A stretch of DNA of 64,000 bases from Brugia malayi (taxonomy: Eukaryota > Nematoda > Chromadorea > Rhabditida > Onchocercidae), in assembly GCF_000002995.4 (NCBI RefSeq), contig NW_025062479.1:5201221-5265220 (forward strand), read 5' to 3'. The position numbers and the translations under genes are program-made. Shown here piece after piece: positions 50,662 through 62,069 of this stretch (its first letter is position 1; each line of letters begins with the position of its first letter). The notes beneath the pieces are model-generated. The model did no database searches. It saw nothing but the letters and a program-made list of their open reading frames with translations, and was not told where the DNA came from.

Positions 50662-52832
50662 CATACTTATACAATAGCATCATCCTTCTTTTTGCTGGTA
50701 ATAATTTGAACACGTTTCACTCTTTCTCATAACTTTTTCCAATCATACATTCTTCAGATTTACCAGAGAGTTGAGAATCCCTGCTTAATACAATATAGCT
50801 CCTAAGTTTTTGTGCCAACAAGCAACATCATTTCAAATTTAAATTGTACAAATTTAAAATGCTAAGAATGTTTTCTAAATGAAAAAAGAATTTAGGTATA
50901 TCACAATTACTAAATAAATTATTTGTAATGAGCTAAGTTAGTTCATTAGTACTTTCTAAAAACTAAGAATGGAAATTTTGACACGAGACTTTCAGAAATT
51001 ATATTAATCTTCGTTTTCATAATCACTGTCTTAGAACCGAATGGACAGCTATTCCTTCCGAATTCTTCAAAGTTACATAATTCGTTTTAGTATGTTTACA
51101 CTAGTATTTTAAAAGTAAGTATTTTAAAAGTAAAAAAAAAAAAAAAAAAAAAAAGTAAGGATTATCAATGGTTTGAAATTTTAAAATTAGTAACTGCTAA
51201 TTTATCAGTTCAATACCTCAGAATATTGTAAAAATGAATAAATACATAATTCTCAAAATAAGATAAAAATTTTTTAATGGACTGAACTGTATTGAGCGAG
51301 AAAACCATTTTCCTAGCCATTGTGATAAGCCAAGCTATAATAACTAAGAAAACATATAAAGTTTTTTTTAGATAGGGTGAGAGTTAGATGAAGTATTCTA
51401 AGCTATTTCAACTTCTGCGAAAGCACAATCATTTATGATTGACTATTAAAATCGGACGAAAACATTCTTTGTCAGAGGTCAGTTACATAGTAACTTCCTG
51501 CACTGCAAAAAGGAATGTGTTAATAACAAGAATGACTATTAGGTGGAAAAAAAGAGTGGGAAAAACACAAATAATGCAACGATATTTATCTTCTTAAAAA
51601 TTGCAGAACATTGGTTTGGAGTATTACGAAAATTTTAAAAGTAATATTTGTTACGATGAACAAGTTAACGTTGAAGATTGAAAAATTATAGTGCAGTCTC
51701 GAACACCTCCTAGCTTTAGGTGTTTATTAATAATAAATATTATTAATTGAAAGGTCCTATTAAATTTTGGATGTAATAAAGAAGTAATCTTTTAATATAC
51801 AGATGCTTCCACTCCAATTTTCTTCCAGATTATTCGATTCTCTTTCCGTAGGTTACTACTGCTGCTATCATGAATGTGATAACATTGATGTGTTTAATGT
51901 TGCTCAATATAATCTCATGTATACACTTCACCACTTCAATGTTATTTCCTACTTATATTTGACAGTCATTGATGCTTTAAACGATGTAAAATTTTCCTAT
52001 TAATCCGGTCCCAAGAGAAATTAATTTGAGAGATTTCAATATTATTTTAAATAAAAAACACATTTATGTTGGTATACTGGCTTTCCGCAACAAACAATGA
52101 AGTGTTTGTTCATTCAAAAAACTTTCTCCTTCCTTTGCTATTGCAAATCCAAAACGTTTTAAAATTTAAAAAAAAAACCTTATTCCCATGGGGTACATTT
52201 TCTAAACTCTCTGATCTTGACAAAGTGATATGTAATTCATTCAAAAAGAGAGAGAAAATTTAGTTTGATAAATGAAATATGGCGTCCACTCATGATTGTA
52301 TTAAAATGAACTATTTTAATGTCAGCAATTTCATTATAACGGCTCTCCTTTTACTGCTAAATTTGTTTCAAAAATGAACTTGTTTTATCCAGTTATATAA
52401 AATACTTTCTTCTGATTCCTTCTGTCAACTACAGATGGGAAAATTGAGCGATCTGGAAGATTTCAATCAATCCATGCACAATACACTAGTAAATTCAGCA
52501 AACAATGGAATTAGAAGGAAAGTTGCAGTCTTCCAAAAGTCTTTAGAAACTTCTTTATCATGGTTAAAAATGTTTAAGCTCATAAATGAACTTATTGATA
52601 TGAGGTACCACCATTATTTCGTGCTTGCTAGCACCATGTGAACCAATTTTTATTTATAATATATATATTCAGAAAATTGGATGGGAAAAAAAAAGTCCTC
52701 TTAGTAACTATTTGTGAACATTAACAAACCAGCAACAGTTATAGTAACAGTTACTAATTCCGCATAAAACTCAAGAAATTAAAAAAATTTTAATTCATTT
52801 CATTAACTACCATTAAATATATAGCAAAACAT

Positions 52833-52908
52833 CGTATTAGTATCGGTTCATTATGGATAAAGTTACAAAACTTGAATATAGTTTTCAAATAAAGCAATAC
52901 GCAAAACT
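52833..52908. repeat. Direct repeat, copy 1
   Basis: Begins CGTATTAGTATCGGTTCATT and ends AAATAAAGCAATACGCAAAA. It shares most bases with 53171-53248, with small indels. Copies are 338 bases apart in the 3' flank of the K2P gene. Confidence 0.85.
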
Positions 52909-53170
52909 AAGAATTGCAAGTATTGTAGAGAAAATGAGAACAGAATGAACTCTTAATAGAAAAGTAGCGTGAATCTTTTTTACATTTTTCATATGTAGTA
53001 ATTCATTTTTTCAAAGCTTAATAATTCATTAAAATTTGGTTTCAATCTCTCGAAGATGAAAGATTGCAACTTCTTTCTAAATCACTTTTCTTGAAAATTA
53101 GGAAGGTGACTAATGTAAGTCGAAATATTGATGTAAAATGCTGCCAAGATAGAGCATGATACAAAAGATT

Positions 53171-53248
53171 GTATTAGTATCAGTTCATGGATAAAGTTAC
53201 AAAACTTGAATATATTTCAGTTTTGAAATAAAGCAATACGCAAACCTA
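53171..53248. repeat. Direct repeat, copy 2
   Basis: Second copy of the element at 52833-52908. It differs by a short deletion after the GTTCAT stretch and a small insertion before the AATAAAGCAATACGCAAA core. The copies are old but plainly related. Confidence 0.85.
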
Positions 53249-53370
53249 GACGTTTTCATTTTGGATAGTAATTTTGATGATTGCTACCAGTACTGCTGAA
53301 ACAAAGTGAAATATCACTTTCTGGTTTATCCAATACTGCGGGATTCAAAAATTAACTAAATACAAATTAA

Positions 53371-56300
53371 CTATGTATCGGATTCGGTCTCTTCTTCCTC
53401 CTCAATTATCTTATTCTCCTCAACTTCATCTTTACTACACATCGAACGACGAAGTATACCAAAATACTTGCTAAACAGCAATTCGAATCCCTGGAAATGA
53501 ACCTTCTACTTCTTTAGTTAAAATTTAAATTAGTTTAGAGTCTCAATTGTGTGGACTTATTACAATGGCAGCCAAAAAAATTTAGTGAGCAAAAACCTAG
53601 TATTAATAAGAACAAAATTAAAATTAGATTTTTTCTGGGTTAGGCTGTCACTGGCAAGACTTTAAATTTAACTATAACTTTTTTTTCAATCCCAACTGAA
53701 ACTGAACAATGGCTGATCAATAAAAGCAAGGTTAGTAACTTCTGGAGGAATGGAGAGCCAAACATTAATATCACCTGCAAAGCATGTTCGATTTGACGAT
53801 CGATCAATACATAAGATACAGATATCAGACCAACGGAGAACAAGGCGACAAGGATCAATGCGACAGGTGGTTCAGTACTGCAGCTTCCTACTGTTGACAA
53901 CATTAGAAATACATGGAAGAGGGTATCGATGAACGGCTAAAATGAATTAATTATGTTGATTAATTGTTTTATATCGAAACAGATGCTGAAAAAATAAAAT
54001 CACAATATTTACAAAAAAGTATGAAATCACATTGTAAGCTATAATTTTTTGAAATGAATTCAATCCTTTCCTTTCACTTTACGGTCGTCCGACATATCCT
54101 AATTCCCTTGAACAAAAGATGCCATATGGTCTTATTTGAAACAAAGGAAAAAAAATTGACGTTTAAAAGTAGAGAAAGAAATAGCATAAGCGAAAATAGT
54201 TCTTGATAAAAATGAAACTACCAAAAAAATCATGTAAAAAAATGGAAATATCAAAAGTAGTTTTAAAAAAGAAATCTGAGAAGATAAAATTTTCAATCAA
54301 ATTCGATGCTAAAGCTGAAGTTACTTTGCACGTCAGATAATCCTGGAAAATTGCAGTAATGCTGTGTTTTGCAAAATGATGAATATACTTAGCTTTTCAT
54401 TTTGGAAGCATCAAATGTGGTATATACGTATTCCAACATAAAAATTATTAATATTTTTAGCGGCTAATTTCAGTAGCCTTAAAAATGCGAGAAACAGTTT
54501 CATTATTTATAAAATTCACAAAATTTAAATATACCGCATCATCATTCGACTCCTCGAGGATGTCGGAAACAATCGCTGTTGCGAAAATAGCTACAAGTGC
54601 TGCGATAAGTATATGGTTACCCGGTAATAGACCAGCGAACATTTTCGAGCATTGAGCAAGGTATAAAAGTGCCAGCGGTATGCCAATGATAGCGTAATTC
54701 ATAGCTGCTATTTTACCGATTGGCGAGAAATTTTCTTCATCCAAGAATCCTAAAGAAATCAAATTTTTTCTGATTTATAAATGAATTAAGTCTTCGTCTT
54801 TATAATCACCACCGAATGATGCAATTACTCTGAACAGAGTTTGATAGCAATGCATGCCATGCGTCAAATTATTTTCAGCCTACCGAAAAAAGATTAGGTA
54901 GGATGTTAACGTTGGATCACCCTGACTAATCCAGTTACTGATCAAGATTCTAGTGGTTCCTTTCTCCTGACAAGAATAAAATACTGCATTTATGAATATT
55001 CTGAGTTCCAAACTTCAGTAAAACCTTGAATGCCTAAATTTTTCAACTTTCAACTTGAGCCTTTTAAGCCTCAAAACTTCGGAGAATAATATGTTAAAAT
55101 TTTTGCTAGAAATAAAATCCTCTAGAAAGGTTCAACTAACTTCACAGACCTGAAATTGCTTGTTAAATAATTATTAACCTACCGATTGTAGTTATCAGGG
55201 TAAAAGCATGTATAAATGCTTTATTGAATGATTTTGATGGTGAAGTAGCAACTCTTCGACATGAATTGAGCACAAACCGTTCGTAGATATCCAGTTTCTG
55301 ATTTGCCATCAGGAACCATTCATGTTCTGACTGGGCCATGGTCTCTGCCCACAGCACATTTAACATTTCGCTTCGTTGCGCATCCAACCGTGCCGCACTT
55401 TTTTCACATTTCTATAAAATTTCAACATCATAACTTTTTTAACAATTCTTTCAGTGTTACAAGAAGCGGGAAAAGGGAGACATTATTACAGAAAGTTTGA
55501 CAGCTCCACGAGAATCAAGGCGAACTATTCTTACAGAATCAAAAATAAGTAGACATGCTTATTGCTGAATATTGCACTATTGAAAATGTCACTGATCTTC
55601 CACAAAGCTAAGGAATTAGCAGTGAAGTAGTGGGGACCAGTCAGGACTAGCGTCTGCCTCCTATCCGCTTTTCTGGATGAGTTTGATTCAGCAGTATTTC
55701 AGATTACCTTGTTACGTCATATCTTCTCCACGAAACATTCCGTTTCACAGAATATTAGGTATGAGAGCTTTCTAAAAATTATAATAGTGCATATCGTTCA
55801 TAAGTTGAGTATATCTATCAATCAATTACTAATGAAAAAGATGGCATTTGTGTAAAAGCTTATATTTACTGAGAAAATTAAGATCTCTCAGGATCATTCA
55901 AAAGCATTTTGAATTTGCTGAACAGTTTTTCAATGGTAAATGATTTTGATAAATTACGAAGCAACCTCCCTATGACTTCGATTTCGAATTTCAAGAATAA
56001 AATTCTGTGAGTTACATACAAGCTAACCCTTTAAATTAAAAAAATCCATAAAGGCAATACTATGTCATGTCACTTATTACTATTTGATGAAAATGTACTT
56101 CTAACGATGACGATATATGCTACGACGTCCGCACTCACAATTTCAGTTTTACTAACATGTAAACTATACCTAGTTTTCACATCAAATAAGATTGAAAAGT
56201 CTCTTCAGACAGCACGTACGACAATTTGGGACATGAATCCGGAATGATCTCAGAGGAACTCTTATCTTTTGCATTTCTCATATATATTTTACTCATCACC

Positions 56301-56832
56301 TTTGTCACAAAGTCAAGTCATTCCTCATTTACCATTACGCTTCCTCATTTCTCAATTTAAAAATATTTGCGAACATATTGTATTTCAACACCTGCAAATT
56401 ATTTGAGATAATGGAGTGCAGTTTCCACAATTTTATATAAAGCGTAAAATACTATTAATTTTATTAGTCATTTCATTGTAAATATATCATAAACGCTAGT
56501 TCGAGTATAAGAAAGCATGAAGGAAATGTAACAAAAATGGAGGAGGAATCCAGAAGCGCAGCAGATTCTACATTCACCTCTACTCTAGCACATATTCTGC
56601 AGTAAAGTGTCGAAAGATATGCAAGAAAACTCCTATCATTCCGGACGGTTACACTCTGTTATCTCGTAAAATGATGAATCACAAAATTTTAAAGGCTTAC
56701 CAAGGTCTGTTGTCGTTTTGGTAAAGCCGAAAAGATAAAGGCACCAAAAACTAGGTAAAGAAGGAGTATTAAACCAAAGAACAAGGTTCGTCGTAAAGCT
56801 AGTTCTACACGAGGCTCCACACCACACCCCAT
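53371..56832 (-). CDS. TWK-type two-pore-domain potassium channel with atypical selectivity filters
   Basis: K2P subunits carry four membrane helices and two pore loops and normally set leak potassium currents. Five exons join in phase: 56701-56832, 55183-55411, 54535-54749, 53775-53936 and 53371-53490, giving 285 residues, short for the family. The start opens MGCGVEPRVELALRRTLFFG. TM1 is about residues 16-36, the cap region follows, pore 1 has AFTLITTIG (113-121), and TM2 carries IGKIAAMNYAIIGIPLALLY. TM3 is about 166-184. Pore 2 reads PFIDTLFHVFLMLSTVGSCS (193-212), TM4 is 217-238, and a very acidic tail ends EEEEETESDT. The filters read TIGFLD and TVGSCS where the family has TIG(Y/F/L)GD. 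The fold is sure; potassium conduction is doubtful. It lies 597 bases downstream of EXOC1 on the same strand. Confidence 0.9.
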
Positions 56833-57428
56833 CAACCCTTGAATAATATACAACAACTGCCTCATCCGAACAGTCGGCAGAAATCCAGAACTTCAGTCTC
56901 AAGATAAATCAACACTCTAAACTTCTCGTATCCCTCTCACAAAATACATATACACATGCATACACACACAACACACATAGACATTAGAATATCTCTTCTT
57001 TCCTACTAATCTCCCCATGACGTCCCATACATAGTTCTACCCATTAGATCCAGGCAAAATTCTCCGGAGGTGTAGAATGTATCTTCCGCAAAAACTAAAC
57101 TTTCGGCTGATTGCCTCCAATATATAGTAGAATAACAGATACCCATATAATTAACAATGAAAAACAATAAAATTCATTATTTTTGGAAGTCTAACAAAGC
57201 TTGCTTTCTTTCGGGAAATAAGTCTCTATCAACGAACATTGATTACTGCATTTATTAAAATAATTTAGCAACATAAATGATTTACCTAGGTTACAAAAGT
57301 TTTCGAGGCATGAATAAATGAGAAAAAAATTCAGATCCGAAATACATAAATGAAATTAACAGTTTTCTCTAGAAATCAAGCTGTAAAAAGCAATTTAGAT
57401 TAATATCGCTTTTGTTATTTCAATTCAT
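56833..57428. other. Short gap between EXOC1 and the K2P gene
   Basis: About 600 bases separate the EXOC1 stop from the K2P start on the same strand. The spacing is near the upper end for nematode operons. A CA-rich microsatellite patch lies at about 56940-56980. The sequence before the K2P ATG has only a weak acceptor-like TTATTCAAG. Confidence 0.5.
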
Positions 57429-60400
57429 TCAATGCTGCATAGCAAACTGGGAAAAATAACTGAGGACATCTTGGATAGATATTTCAAGATCGATTCGTGA
57501 ATTTGGATAACACTGTCCCATCACTTCATTGTAATGCTTCAGTTGTTTGAGAAATTCATCCTGGAAATTTTGAGAATGAAATATAGTCATATTTATAGTT
57601 ATAGAACAACATTTAAAGCACTAGTAAATTAGATAGTTCTACTGAACTTTACCTCTGAAACAAATACTGGGTGAAAGAATAAAAAGTGGAAACAATGCGA
57701 ATACTAACTTGCATATTTCTCCAAACAACTTGTAGCAGTGGCGAATCATCAGTCAGATGTTTTTCTATCTTTTTGTATAATTGCTCCAGTCCTTTCTTTA
57801 TTTCCTTTTCAGGATAAAGTGATATTACCTATACAGCACAGAACAGCTGATTATAAAAGATTCAAACAAAATTGAGGATTGCGGAGACTTTGAATAAAAA
57901 AGCACTTTAAGATTCTATACAGAAAAAGCATCATAATGTACCTTTTTCAATTCTAAGCGACTAAATTGTTGGTGAAATGCCACTTCCTCCGGTTTGACTC
58001 CTTGTCGAATAAGATTTTCTATTGATTCGAAAAAATGCTGAAAGAAAAGTACCCATCATAAGCTTTAAATTCAAACATAAAAAAGACTTATGAAGCCAAC
58101 CACCGTTTTCTCTAGATGACAACAGTTTATGAATGCTATCAAAATGCCTACCTTATTTCCACAGTAAATCAACTAACATGCATTTTCTCAAGTGATCTTT
58201 CCATTAATTCCTTCACATAAATTTGTATATTATCTTGATATGCTTTTTTTGCTTCTTTTCTTTGCCAATCCAAACAATCGATTTTAAGTTCCGATAAAAT
58301 AGCTGCAAAGAAACTTGATCCTAACCAAAACTTCTTCCCTCACTCAACTTTTATAGCGGTATTATGTGCTAAAATTGTATCGATAAAATAACATAAAAAT
58401 TATGTTAATTGCAAAATCAAAATGTTTAAACGTACAATACAAATGATGATAATTTTCAAATCGAACAACTGCAGCTGGTGATTTCGAAAATGGCGATATA
58501 GCAGCACATTCGATCCCATCTTTCAAGGAAGTTATAAGCTGTATATACCACCGATCTAGGTCAGCACGACGTTCAGTTCCAACAAAGGCTGCTTCTGCTA
58601 TACGAGCCAGTTTCTATGAAAAAAGCACTGGAAAGAAGTCTTTAAAAAGAACAAAATTTACAAGATATTTTCAATAAAAAACATACCACAAATTGATAAA
58701 CACTTTCCAGAATACCAATCCGTACTCGTTTTGAAAATTTGATCTCAGCAAGTTGGTAAGATTTACTATCCTGCAAAGACAAAGCCATCATATGCTGGTT
58801 TTAATTCTTGTAGAAGTATTATACGTAAGCAATACTGCAAAGATTCAGTATGACGAGAATTTTAAATAAACACTAAATGATTTGAAATAATTACCAAATA
58901 TGCATCCATTTGTCTTTTAACCAGCACAACCAGACGTCCAAAAACCATCACAGAAAAATACGATGACGCATCTTGCAACAAAGGTGCTTTGTTCGATAAA
59001 AATACAAACAACACAAATACGAATCTAATAAAAATTTATTTGAAGTAAGCAAAACTGAACCTGAGTGTTTTTACTTCTCGAAGTAAAAACAAAGACCACA
59101 ATACCATGGAATTTTAAGCTTCGATTTGCTTTTTTCCTCCTTTTTAAAACATAAATCTGAACAGTTCTCAAAAGACAGAAAATACATACGGTTGTTGCAA
59201 CTGACAACAGGACTTGATGAATTTATCGAAATGATCATGTAAAGACTCGAACAATGGCGACAAAATGGCACGTACCTGAATTACACTAAAAAATGAAAAA
59301 AATCGCCTTATCTCATCGCTGTTTTACTTAAGACAAAGAACTGATATATTTTTCATGAAAAAAAACTATAATTTTCCCCGTTGGGAAGAATTGATTTACC
59401 TGATCGGTGACTTGTTTTTCAACATTTTTGCCCATGATACCGCTATCCCCGCTTGATGTCGACTGGGTTTCTAATGCAACCAAAAGATCAGCAGCCATAT
59501 GGAAAAATCTTGTACAAAACTTCTGTTCCGACTCAACTACTGGACCAATCTCACCCAAAACGACTTCAACCAACTAAAATAGTGCATAACACTCGAAAAA
59601 CCATTACTTAAAATTACTTATTAAATTTCATGTTCAATTTAATACAATTAAACTGGTATATATCAAAAAAGGCAGATTTTGTCAAGTAGCGCCATTCTCA
59701 GACCTTACTCTTCATCCTTATGGAAACCACGCTTACTCTGATGACTTCCTTCGAGTCGACCTTACTTTCAGCATGTAAGGACTTTTCGGCTATAGATTTC
59801 ATTGTCTCAGAGCCTCGAAGAGTAGTTCTGCGTTCGAAATCGGCGATTTTACTTAGTTCACCATTTACACCTTCAAAAAACCGCTCAAACTCCTTCTTGT
59901 ATATCAACTTTGTGTTTTGCACATACCTCTGAAGAAAAGATTTGGATATAATGTGTTGCCTTCCCTATTTTTAAGATTACATCTGCATTGTTGAAAACTG
60001 AAAAATCAGGCTCCATTTAAATTTAAAAAGGAAAAAAAAAAAGAAAAGTAAATATTAGTTAATATACCTGTATGAGTGTTTGATATACAGATGGTCTAAC
60101 TGATTTCAACCATCCCATCAAATCAGAAAATGGTCGAAGGGCGTGGAATCTTTCCGACTGCTTTTGTACTGCAATTTCATGCCAATCTGATACTTCCATT
60201 AAATCGTTCTGAAAACTGCAATGATGTTTTAAGCGTCAATGATGTTTTAATGAATAAAACGAAATGTTTATACTTACCAAATTTGAGAATAATGCGGACA
60301 TATGTGCTATCAGTTTCTCGATGAAACGATCAGTTAAGTGATTTAACTGTTCAGTTCTTTCTTTATATGAAACCATTAAATGAATTGAAGGATTAACTTT

Positions 60401-62069
60401 AGCTGCTGAATAAGCTTGCAAAGCACGAGCTGCAGCACAACATCGACTTATGCTGCAATGCAAATTGAGTTCAGGAAGCACAGAAAACACAAAATTCAGG
60501 ACATCAACATCTCCATTCAAGATGTCATCATGATGATTCCATAAACTCCTTACCTTATAGGATCGGATAAGTTTGCACTCTGTAATGCACGGATATGATC
60601 TTCACTAACAATATCTACAGTCGTCACCAATTCCGACAAAAAATCTTTTAAGATTCGAGTATTTTTTCGTTCAACACATCCAAGGCTATCTTTTTCTTCG
60701 ATTAATTCAACACTATCGCGTACATGCTGTTTAATTCAAAATAAAAGGTTATTCAACTTCTCTCCTTCATCTTCAACTCACAGTCATGTCAATGAAGATG
60801 AACTTTAAATACTAAAATTCAAATAACAAATTTAAACTTATTAAAGAATTAAGCAATGATTTTGCAAGTCACAAACAGACACAACATTGTAAGCACGAGA
60901 AAATCAGGTAGAAGTACTAACATAAAGTAACTGATCAAAGTTGTCAAGCTCTTTATCCAAGAAATCAACTTCTTCAAGGGCATCTTCAACAAGTCCAATA
61001 AGTTCATTGACGGCGGCTTCACTATCCATAATAGACTGTATGTTAGCGCCATCCAAAAGCTGAAGCTGTGATGTAAGCACTGCGGCAAATTTATCCGCTT
61101 CACCGATCGTAAGATTGGCACGTGCAAGTAAGCGGCGAAAATCAACTTCTTCTTTAGCAGATATTGGCTGAAACAATACCTGACAAAAACTTCCGAAATC
61201 AATAAAACAATCATATCATGAAAGTGAAACCTGGACCTATGCAAAAAGTTTAAAGCATATATTTTCTGCACCAACCTGATAATCAACTAACCCTTCATCG
61301 GTGTCACCATCAACATGTTCTGCTATAACGGCTATGTGCGGTGTTTCGACAGGAATCGGAATGTTTACAAAATCTGGTTTCTGTACCGGGAGATACTTAT
61401 TAGCAAACTAAAACACGTTAGCTATACGCGTTTTAAATTCTATCAAAAAAAAAAGAAAAAAAAAAACATATGTGAATGCTAAAAAATAATTTGGAAGACC
61501 TTATACAGTTGCTTGATGAATGAATCCTTCTCTTCAGTTGTGAAAGCACAAAACCTGAACAAGCGATCGTCAACGACCAAATCAAATTCCGCTGTCAACT
61601 GCAATTGATAGAATTCTCCACGTACCCTTGAAGAACTTGCTTAGATAATGAGATTTTGTTCATTATCCCGCAAGAGCTACCAAAATTTAACCTTCCGCGG
61701 ATTAATGCCATCAACCGTCTTTACATCTCGAAGTGCGAACTGTCTTTTCTTTTTATAACAGCCTTCCTTTTCATTTCTGACAAAATATAGACGCACAGCT
61801 ATTGGTTGGTCCGTGGTCACTGCAACGATGGCATAATTTGAAATTGACAAAAAAACGAGTCAAAACCAAATGACAAACACGTAAAAATTGAGCTATTGCA
61901 ATCTCCAAAAAAGAATTTCAACATAACTAATTAGCAAACCAGCTAAGCAAAGAAATGTTGGCTTCCGACATTTTTTACTGTCGACGCGAACAATATTAGC
62001 TACCGCAACTAAACGTTCATCTGCTACTTGAAACACAGCTCGTTGAAGATCGGAAACAATGGCACGCAT
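57429..62069 (-). CDS. sec-3: Exocyst complex component 1 (Sec3)
   Basis: Subunit of the octameric exocyst that tethers secretory vesicles to the plasma membrane; the N-terminal PH-like domain binds phosphoinositides. Eighteen exons from 61940-62069 to 57429-57560 join in phase for about 857 residues (human 894). The start opens [20 protein letters not shown], close to human [20 protein letters not shown], followed by [17 protein letters not shown] and [12 protein letters not shown] coiled coil holds the family hallmark [16 protein letters not shown] and [20 protein letters not shown]. The C-terminal half carries [49 protein letters not shown] and [20 protein letters not shown], and ends YFSQFAMQH. 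Exon 58895-59024 starts with a hydrophobic stretch ([20 protein letters not shown]) that reads like a membrane segment but keeps phase. Identity is firm. Confidence 0.97.

Larger units (their letters stand above)
50662..53370. other. Intergenic: convergent 3' flanks of the FGF and K2P genes
   Basis: About 2.7 kb of AT-rich DNA lie between two convergent genes. They contain a poly-A run near 51131-51154 and two copies of a 75-80 base direct repeat. One weak plus-strand exon candidate starts after an ACAG at 52434 and ends at an AG|GTACCA donor near 52601 (MGKLSDLEDFNQSM at its start). No recognisable gene was found. Confidence 0.5.

Noticed and set aside
51803..52641. Plus-strand frames starting right after ATACAG and TACAG acceptor-like sites
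   Set aside because: No phase-consistent continuation or family resemblance was found; the segment at 52435 is mentioned only as a weak exon candidate.
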